11,376 nt of DNA, from the NCBI RefSeq assembly GCF_039926425.1, contig NZ_JBDSWZ010000083.1, positions 1-11,376 of the forward strand, read 5' to 3'. The translations under genes and the position numbers were made by a program. Shown here one piece after another: positions 6,139 through 11,376 of this stretch. The DNA comes from Dokdonella_A sp039926425. Its GTDB lineage: Bacteria > Pseudomonadota > Gammaproteobacteria > Xanthomonadales > Rhodanobacteraceae. How positions within the stretch are numbered: position 1 is the first letter of the stretch; the number at the start of each line of letters is the position of its first letter. The notes under the pieces are model-generated. The model saw only the letters and a program-made list of their open reading frames with translations, did not search any database and was not told the origin of the DNA.

Positions 6139-6242
6139 CGGCGCATTGTACGACCCGCGCGATGACGCGGACGCCTGATCGATGGGCGTCGATTGCCCGG
6201 TGTGCACGCGCGCCGATGATTGACCGACACGACAATGCGCCG
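6139..6242. repeat. 11-bp perfect inverted repeat bounding the lptE-holA gap
   Basis: CGGCGCATTGT at 6139-6149 and its exact complement ACAATGCGCCG at 6232-6242 enclose 82 bases. One arm directly abuts the holA start codon; the other lies 12 bases after the lptE stop codon. Inside the loop GACGCC (6170-6175) and GGCGTC (6185-6190) form a second six-pair hairpin with a nine-base loop. In a read-through lptE-holA transcript the outer arms could pair and cover the bases just before the holA AUG. Alternatively the arms are two copies of a protein-binding site. Confidence 0.7.
6145..6150 (-). promoter_or_regulatory. Candidate -10 box placing transcription start at the holA ATG
   Basis: TACAAT on the minus strand is separated from holA ATG 6138 by six bases. 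Transcription from it would start at or next to the A of the ATG, giving a leaderless message. This agrees with the lack of a Shine-Dalgarno. The region 16-18 bases upstream has no TTGACA-like hexamer, so the assignment is tentative. Confidence 0.35.
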
Positions 6243-6254
6243 GTCACCGCGGAA

Positions 6255-6764
6255 TCAGGGATGGATCTTGCCCAAGGCCTCGAGCCTGCGCAGGATCGTC
6301 TGCACCATGTCGCGCTCGAGCTCCTTGCTGAGCAAGTCGGTTTCGGAAGCAACGCCGAGCGCCTGGGTGGCGTCGAAGGTGAACTCGCGGGAGAGTTCGA
6401 TCGTCTGCTTCGGCACGACCACAGTGCCGTCCCCGCCCTGGACCGAGAACTCGACGTGATAGCGCAACGCGTATTCGTTGGCCCGCGCGGTGCCGCCTAC
6501 AGACAACACATCGGTTGACAGCGTATTGACGGGGATCTTCAGCACAGCCACGCCTGCTTCTGCGTTCTCGACGACCTGCGCGCCTGAACGTGCGAGCGCC
6601 TTCGACAAATCCTTGCCCAACGCGTTGTTCAGATCGGCGATCTCGATGTGTACGCGCTGCATGGCGGCCGGCAACTGGGCTTCCTTGCGCAGGTGGAATC
6701 CGCAACCTTGAAGGAGGCCGATGATCGCAACAAGAAAGAGAAACGTTCGCGGACGCAGGATCAT
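6255..6764 (-). CDS. lptE: LPS-assembly lipoprotein LptE
   Basis: The 169-residue product is the lipoprotein that plugs the LptD barrel in the outer membrane and helps insert lipopolysaccharide. The N-terminus has basic residues (ILRPR), a hydrophobic stretch FLFLVAIIGLL and a lipobox ending LQGC, with the lipidated Cys at residue 21; the mature part then begins CGFHLR, the family hallmark. Other conserved blocks are VHIEIADLNNALGKDL, NEYALRYHVEFSV and the C-terminal DLLSKELERDMVQTILRRL. ATG 6764 places the signal peptide correctly, with GGAA eight bases upstream; the frame remains open to 6920 but that part has no signal-like sequence. leuS lies 201 bases upstream. That gap holds a TATCAT box roughly 30-35 bases before the start but no good -35, and no credible small gene. 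Confidence 0.95.
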   Translation of the reverse strand: MILRPRTFLFLVAIIGLLQGCGFHLRKEAQLPAAMQRVHIEIADLNNALGKDLSKALARSGAQVVENAEAGVAVLKIPVNTLSTDVLSVGGTARANEYALRYHVEFSVQGGDGTVVVPKQTIELSREFTFDATQALGVASETDLLSKELERDMVQTILRRLEALGKIHP

Positions 6765-6965
6765 GAGTGGATTCCGGCAAGGAGCGTGGAGACGGACGGG
6801 CAACGGATGATACGGTGACCATGCGGCAGACTGCGAGTGAAACGGGCGGAGCAACGCAGGGAGCTGCGCTGTCCAAGCCGCGTCGCCAGCCGACCGGAAA
6901 GGCGCTGCCTCATTCCGCATCGGACTTCATTCCCGGAGTCTGGCATGACGTTCACGTGCGTCCAC

Positions 6966-9725
6966 TCACACCACGATGTTCACGATCTTGCCGGGCACAA
7001 CGATGATCTTCTTCGGGACCTGCCCACCGAGAAAATCGGCGACCTTCGGTTCCGCAAGCGCGAGCCGCTCGATCTCGTCCGGCGCGAGCGCGACCGGCAC
7101 ATCGATGGTCCCGCGCAACTTGCCATTGACCTGCACGGCGAGCGTGATCGAATCCCGGACGAGCGCTGCAACATCGACGCCCGGCCATGTCTGATCCTCG
7201 ATCAGCGTTTCGCCGTGTCCGAGCACTTGCCACAGCGCGTGCGAGATGTGCGGCGTCACCGGATTGAGCAGCAGCACCATGGCTTCGAGCGCTTCGTGTC
7301 GCACCGCACGACCCTGGTTACTTGCGTCGTCGAACTTGCCAAGCGCATTGAGCAGTTCCATCAGCGCGGCGATCGCAGTGTTGAATGCGTAGCGACGACC
7401 GATGTCGTCCGACACTTTCTGGATCGTTTCGTGAAGTTGCCGACGCACTGCCTTCTGCGACGCGTTCAACGCCGACACATCGACCATCGGGTGATCCGCG
7501 TTCGACGCATGCGCAACGACTTCGCGCCAGAACCGGCGCAGGAAGCGCGCCATGCCCTCGACGCCCGCCTCGTTCCATTCGAGTGACTGCTCCGGTGGCG
7601 CGGCAAACATCGAGAACAGTCGCACGGTGTCCGCACCGAACTTGCCGACCATTGCTTGCGGGTCGACGCCATTGTTCTTCGACTTGGACATTTTCTCGGT
7701 GCCGCCGATGCCGACGGGCTCGCCATCGGATTTCAGCCGTGCGCCGACAACGCGCTTGTCTTCACGCTCGATTTCGACATCGGCGGGGTTGATCCATTCC
7801 TTCGATCCGTCGGCGTTGTCGCGATAGAACGTGTCGGCGATCAACATGCCCTGGCACAACAGGTTGGTCGCAGGTTCGTCCGACGTCACCAGGCCTTCGT
7901 CGCGCAACAACTTGTGGAAGAAACGGAAATACAGCAGGTGCAGGATCGCGTGCTCGATGCCGCCAATGTACTGGTCGACCGGCAGCCAGTAATTTGCGCG
8001 ATCGTCGACCATTCCGGCTGCTCCCGGCGAGGTGTAGCGCGCGTAGTACCAGCTCGATTCCATGAATGTGTCGAACGTGTCGGTTTCGCGCTCCGCGGGG
8101 CCAGCGCACGTCGGACACGTCGTCTTGCGCCACTCCGGATCAGACTTGAGCGGCGATTTCACGCCGGTGAACTCGACGTTCTCCGGCAACAACACCGGCA
8201 ACTGGTCTTCGGGCACCGGCACCGCACCACACGTCGCGCAATAGACGATCGGAATCGGGCAGCCCCAGTAGCGCTGGCGCGAGACGCCCCAGTCACGGAG
8301 GCGAAAGTTGATGCGGCGTGCGCCCTTTCCTTCGTGTTCGAAGCGCGTCGCAAGTGCATCGAACGCACTTCGAAAATCGAGGCCGTCGTATTGGCCGGAA
8401 TCAACCAGCGTGCCATAGCCCGTGTACGCGCCGTCCTCGATGATTGCGCGCTGGAATTCCTCGAACACGCTGACTGCGCCGGGCGCTTCGTACACATCGA
8501 TCGCGCGACTTTCGCCTAGCGCCGCCGACATCGGGTCGTTGTTGTACTTCGCGTCGCGGCCGAGTTCGCGGATTGCATCGCGCACTGCGTCGCTGACGAT
8601 CACCATGCGGATCAGCAGATCGTACTTTGTTGCGAATTCCCAATCGCGCTGATCGTGCGCCGGCACCGCCATCACCGCGCCTGTGCCGTATCCCATCAGA
8701 ACGAAGTTCGCGATCCACACCGGCACCTCGTCGCCGGTGACCGGATGAATCGCGGTCAGCCCGGTGTCGATGCCTTTTTTTTCGGCCGTTTCAATGTCGG
8801 CCTCCGCAGTACCACCGTGGCGGCATTCCTCGATGAACGCGGCGACCAGCGGCTTGGACTGCGCCGCCTTCAGCGCGAGCGGATGCTCCGCGGCGACTGC
8901 GAGGTAGGTGACGCCCATCAATGTATCCGGGCGTGTCGTGAACACGGTGAGCGGCGCTGATTCTCCCTGCACCGCGAACTGGATCTCCAGACCTTCGGAG
9001 CGACCGATCCAGTTGCGCTGCATCGTCTTGACCGAATCGGGCCAGCCCGGCATCCGGTCGAGTCCGTAGAGAAGTTCGTCAGCGTAGGCGGTGATCTTGA
9101 AGAACCACTGCGGAATCTCGCGTTTTTCGACCAGCGCGCCGGTGCGCCAACCGCGACCGTCGATGACCTGTTCGTTGGCGAGCACCGTCTGGTCGACCGG
9201 ATCCCAGTTGACCACCGCCTGCTTGCGATACGCCATGCCCTTCTTGAACAGCCGCGTGAACAGCCGTTGTTCGTGCACGTAATAGTCCGGCCGGCAGGTC
9301 GCGAACTCGCGCGTCCAGTCGATCGCATAGCCGAGCGTCGCGAGCTGCGCGCGCATGTGCTCGATGTTGGCGTAGGTCCACTTCGCCGGCGCGGTGTTGT
9401 GCTTGATGGCCGCATTCTCGGCAGGCAGCCCGAACGCGTCCCACGCCATCGGTTGCAAGACGTTTTTGCCCTGCATGCGCTGGTAGCGACTGATGACGTC
9501 GCCGATCGTGTAGTTGCGCACGTGGCCCATGTGCAGCGCACCGGAGGGATACGGCAGCATGGAGAGGCAGAAAAACTTCGGCTTCGGCGATGATTCGTCA
9601 ACGACGAAGGCGCGCGTATCGTTCCAGAATTTCTGTGCCGCGGCTTCGATTGCCAGCGGTTGATACGCCGAGGCGCCGTCGGCCTGACGCGATGCATCGG
9701 AGTTGGGTTCGTGGGTTTCTTGCAT
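6966..9725 (-). CDS. leuS: Leucyl-tRNA synthetase
   Basis: The 919-residue class Ia enzyme attaches leucine to tRNA-Leu. Landmarks in order are the HIGH-type HMGH at 65-68 in YPSGALHMGH, the CP1 editing domain with TTRPDTLMGV and GYGTGAVMAVPAHDQRDWEF, the WGVSRQRYWGCPIP block, a zinc-type knuckle with CATC and CPTC pairs, ESSWYYARY, the KMSKS loop at 678-682, and the anticodon-binding domain with FNTAIAALMELLNAL. It is longer than E. coli LeuS (860), owing to about 20 extra N-terminal residues and an insertion of roughly 35-40 residues after the HDQRDWEF block (about 377-430), which I believe many proteobacterial LeuS proteins share. I chose ATG 9725 by fit to the family; no good Shine-Dalgarno is visible. 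An A8 run is in the coding strand at 8782-8775 (residues 315-317, EKK). It is the first gene of the lptE-holA-nadD direction. Confidence 0.97.
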   Translation of the reverse strand: MQETHEPNSDASRQADGASAYQPLAIEAAAQKFWNDTRAFVVDESSPKPKFFCLSMLPYPSGALHMGHVRNYTIGDVISRYQRMQGKNVLQPMAWDAFGLPAENAAIKHNTAPAKWTYANIEHMRAQLATLGYAIDWTREFATCRPDYYVHEQRLFTRLFKKGMAYRKQAVVNWDPVDQTVLANEQVIDGRGWRTGALVEKREIPQWFFKITAYADELLYGLDRMPGWPDSVKTMQRNWIGRSEGLEIQFAVQGESAPLTVFTTRPDTLMGVTYLAVAAEHPLALKAAQSKPLVAAFIEECRHGGTAEADIETAEKKGIDTGLTAIHPVTGDEVPVWIANFVLMGYGTGAVMAVPAHDQRDWEFATKYDLLIRMVIVSDAVRDAIRELGRDAKYNNDPMSAALGESRAIDVYEAPGAVSVFEEFQRAIIEDGAYTGYGTLVDSGQYDGLDFRSAFDALATRFEHEGKGARRINFRLRDWGVSRQRYWGCPIPIVYCATCGAVPVPEDQLPVLLPENVEFTGVKSPLKSDPEWRKTTCPTCAGPAERETDTFDTFMESSWYYARYTSPGAAGMVDDRANYWLPVDQYIGGIEHAILHLLYFRFFHKLLRDEGLVTSDEPATNLLCQGMLIADTFYRDNADGSKEWINPADVEIEREDKRVVGARLKSDGEPVGIGGTEKMSKSKNNGVDPQAMVGKFGADTVRLFSMFAAPPEQSLEWNEAGVEGMARFLRRFWREVVAHASNADHPMVDVSALNASQKAVRRQLHETIQKVSDDIGRRYAFNTAIAALMELLNALGKFDDASNQGRAVRHEALEAMVLLLNPVTPHISHALWQVLGHGETLIEDQTWPGVDVAALVRDSITLAVQVNGKLRGTIDVPVALAPDEIERLALAEPKVADFLGGQVPKKIIVVPGKIVNIVV

Positions 9726-9889
9726 GGGGAGTTGGCGCCTGCGTCGGGACCGGAAAGTCTGCGCAATGGGCAATCGAGGGGGACCGCCGAGGGTACCCGG
9801 TTGGCTGTTCAAGGAAAAGCGGCGCGGTGAGAGTGCGCAACCCGCGGCGAAATGTCTCGTTTTGTCACTGAACCGCGTATTACTTGATT

Positions 9890-9907
9890 GGGGAACAACC
9901 GTTCTCC
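9890..9907 (+). promoter_or_regulatory. Leader hairpin upstream of the S74 protein
   Basis: GGGGAAC (9890-9896) pairs with GTTCTCC (9901-9907), seven pairs including one G-T, around an AACC loop. It ends nine bases before the AGGAGG site, so it would sit in the 5' untranslated RNA and could stabilise it or tune translation. The AT-richer stretch just before it (about 9850-9890, with TTGTCA at 9862 and TATTAC at 9878) probably holds the promoter, but the spacing of these boxes is not canonical. Confidence 0.4.
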
Positions 9908-9916
9908 GGGGTCAAC

Positions 9917-9922
9917 AGGAGG
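9917..9922 (+). promoter_or_regulatory. Strong ribosome binding site for the S74 protein
   Basis: AGGAGG lies seven bases before ATG 9930, the ideal distance. It fixes the start at 9930 and excludes the in-frame upstream start at 9888. Most other genes in the window have weak sites, so this gene may be translated efficiently. Confidence 0.85.
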
Positions 9923-9929
9923 AACTGAC

Positions 9930-11309
9930 ATGAATCGCTTGACGTTGTGCGTCGCGCTCGCCGCGACGCTGGGGACGGGAATGGGTGCGTCGCTGGCCCA
10001 TGCGGATTCGTTCATGTACCACGGGTCATTGCAGGACGCGGGGAAGGCCGCGAATGGGTCTTACGACCTGCAACTCACGCTTTATTCCACCGCAACGGGC
10101 GGCCACGCGCTTTCGTCACCGGTCACGCTGTACGGCGTGCAGGTGAAGGACGGCAAATTTGTCACGTCGGTCGACTTCGGACAGACCACTGCGCAGTCCA
10201 CCCAGAGTTACGTGCAGGTCCAGGTCAAATCCGCCGGATCATCGGATTTCGTCGCACTCGACCAGCGGTCGCCGGTCGCACCCGATGGCGGATGCCCGGG
10301 ATCGTGGGCCCTCGACGGGAACGCCGGAAATCCTCCCGGAAGCTACCTCGGCACGGCGGACGCCCAGCCGGTCAACATCTTGACGAACGGAACAACGGTT
10401 GCCTCGTTCAATACCAACCAGTCGGTCGGCCTTGCTTATCCATATACCACCGCGGGCGCGTTTTCGACAGGCATCGGCTACAACGCAGGAACGGCGTTTG
10501 AGGGATCGATCGTCACCGGTGGACGCAACGACTCCACGTTCTCCAACTCGATTCGTGACAGCGCAACCAATCAGGTGATCATGGTTGCGCAACACGGCGT
10601 CGGCATCAACACCAGCCATGGAGGGGATGGTGGAGTGCTGCACGATGAACTGACAATTGCCCCGTCCGCGGGGTTGCCGGCTGGCAACGCGGATATCACG
10701 CTGCAAACGGCGACGGTTCCCGGCTACGTGGGCTTTAACATGGCCGCCTTACCGAACGGGTTTTTCCAGCTCACCGGGCTGTTCAACGTCGCCGGCGCGC
10801 TCAACTACAGCCCGCTGCTTTATGTCAATTTCTTTGGCAGCAGTGGCTACGCCAACTTTGCCCTCAACGGCGCAGCCGCCGACAGACCGCTCCGCGTGGG
10901 AACATCCGGCTCAAATGGAAACGGCGCCTTCCTGAGCGCCACCGGTGTCTGGACCAATGCCTCCAGCCGGACGTTCAAGGACACGATCGCCGCGGTCGAT
11001 CCGCGGGCCGTGCTCGACAAGCTCGTGGCGATGCCGGTCGCAACGTGGTTCTACAAGGACGCACACACCGACGGCCAGCACATGGGGCCGATTGCCGAAG
11101 ATTTCGCGCAGACCTTCGGACTCGGCAGCAACGAGAAATACATCGGCACGGTCGACGAAAGCGGTGTGGCACTCGCGGCAATCCAGGGCCTCAACCACAA
11201 GGTCGAAGCGGAAAATTCTTCGTTGAAGAAGCAGAACGCCGACCTGCGTAGCGAGATGGATGTCATTGCCGCGCGTCTCGAGCGCCTGGAACACGCGAAG
11301 GGAGAGTGA
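9930..11309 (+). CDS. Secreted protein with C-terminal peptidase S74 intramolecular chaperone domain
   Basis: The 459-residue product has a Sec signal peptide: MNR, a hydrophobic core, then AHA-DS with likely cleavage after residue 25. The mature protein begins with a beta-rich segment (FMYHGSLQDAGKAANGSYDL) of a kind seen in bacterial secreted proteins that end in S74 domains. From W126 comes a GNAGNPPGSYLGTADAQP block, then Gly/Asn/Ser-rich beta sequence resembling phage tail-fibre shafts. The S74 domain starts at NASSRTFKD. S345 and K350 have the five-residue spacing of the Ser-Lys dyad described for endosialidase chaperone domains, so self-cleavage before S345 is plausible. HMGPIAEDF (384-392) is also typical. 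The last ~39 residues form a coiled coil, expected to trimerise. Known S74 domains fold a trimer and then cut themselves off. The cargo's function is unknown: I see no enzyme motif. No phage genes are nearby. A second gene starts one base after the stop. Confidence 0.85.
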   Translation: MNRLTLCVALAATLGTGMGASLAHADSFMYHGSLQDAGKAANGSYDLQLTLYSTATGGHALSSPVTLYGVQVKDGKFVTSVDFGQTTAQSTQSYVQVQVKSAGSSDFVALDQRSPVAPDGGCPGSWALDGNAGNPPGSYLGTADAQPVNILTNGTTVASFNTNQSVGLAYPYTTAGAFSTGIGYNAGTAFEGSIVTGGRNDSTFSNSIRDSATNQVIMVAQHGVGINTSHGGDGGVLHDELTIAPSAGLPAGNADITLQTATVPGYVGFNMAALPNGFFQLTGLFNVAGALNYSPLLYVNFFGSSGYANFALNGAAADRPLRVGTSGSNGNGAFLSATGVWTNASSRTFKDTIAAVDPRAVLDKLVAMPVATWFYKDAHTDGQHMGPIAEDFAQTFGLGSNEKYIGTVDESGVALAAIQGLNHKVEAENSSLKKQNADLRSEMDVIAARLERLEHAKGE

Positions 11310-11310
11310 C

Positions 11311-11376
11311 ATGACGACCCTTTCGTGGATCAGCCGCGGCGGGCCGCCCGTCGCATTGCTGGCAGTGGCGCTGACC
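11311..11376 (+). CDS. Start of a second exported or membrane protein, cut by window edge
   Basis: ATG 11311 follows the stop codon of the S74 gene by one base. GGAG lies six bases upstream, inside the end of that gene, so the two are almost certainly co-translated. The 22 visible residues run MTTLSWISRGG and then PVALLAVALT, an N-terminal region turning hydrophobic as in a signal peptide or membrane anchor. Nothing about function can be told. Confidence 0.6.
   Translation, partial: MTTLSWISRGGPPVALLAVALT

Noticed and set aside
4399..6165. 588-codon plus-strand open frame across nadD and holA
   Set aside because: It is antisense to two well-identified genes, has an Arg/His/Gln-rich composition with no recognisable motif, and such long shadow frames are expected in GC-rich coding DNA.
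6765..6920. N-terminal extension of LptE to an upstream start
   Set aside because: It would place 52 polar residues before the lipoprotein signal peptide, which must be N-terminal.
6761..6955. Small minus-strand open frame between leuS and lptE
   Set aside because: It overlaps the lptE start, has no ribosome binding site, is rich in Arg and Ser with no membrane or domain pattern, and resembles random frame.
9726..9812. Upstream ATG adding 29 residues to LeuS
   Set aside because: The extra residues are Arg/Gln-rich and unlike any LeuS N-terminus; ATG 9725 already leaves a longer N-terminus than usual.
9930..11309. Prophage tail-fibre locus
   Set aside because: The S74 domain is phage-like, but the gene has a signal peptide and no phage structural, lysis or integrase gene is visible in the window; the right side remains unseen.

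Overview
The window looks like a chromosomal stretch from a GC-rich gammaproteobacterium, most likely of the Lysobacterales (Xanthomonadales). This rests on the gene content and order, the high GC, and a palindromic intergenic repeat of the GTGGGAGCGGCTTCAGCC type that is common in that order and in pseudomonads. The taxonomic call is an inference, not a database result. No prophage, transposase, CRISPR array, tRNA or rRNA was seen.

Layout. Most genes lie on the minus strand and form the widely conserved gammaproteobacterial cluster leuS, lptE, holA, nadD, rsfS, rlmH, read from right to left. They cover leucyl-tRNA charging, outer-membrane LPS assembly, the DNA polymerase III delta subunit, NAD synthesis, ribosome silencing and 23S rRNA methylation. 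A sugar-phosphate-type nucleotidyltransferase overlaps the end of rlmH and runs off the left edge (1-707). A plus-strand DEAD-box RNA helicase of the DeaD/CsdA type (2060-4189) sits between nadD and rsfS, so the cluster is split. rsfS and rlmH would then need their own promoter in the 1904-2059 gap, which they share with the helicase.

Right end. After leuS, transcription diverges. A plus-strand gene (9930-11309) with a strong ribosome binding site encodes a secreted protein ending in a peptidase S74-type intramolecular chaperone domain, with a visible Ser-Lys pair and a C-terminal coiled coil. This domain is best known from phage tail spikes and endosialidases, but here it follows a signal peptide and housekeeping genes. 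A second secreted or membrane protein starts one base after its stop and is cut by the window edge.

The points most worth a second look are: the self-cleaving secreted S74 protein and its coupled neighbour; an 11-bp inverted repeat that could hide the holA start in the lptE-holA transcript; a Lys/Ala/Pro-rich N-terminal extension on RsfS started by TTG; a six-unit pentapeptide repeat in the helicase tail; and the helicase insertion into the cluster. The remaining genes look ordinary.
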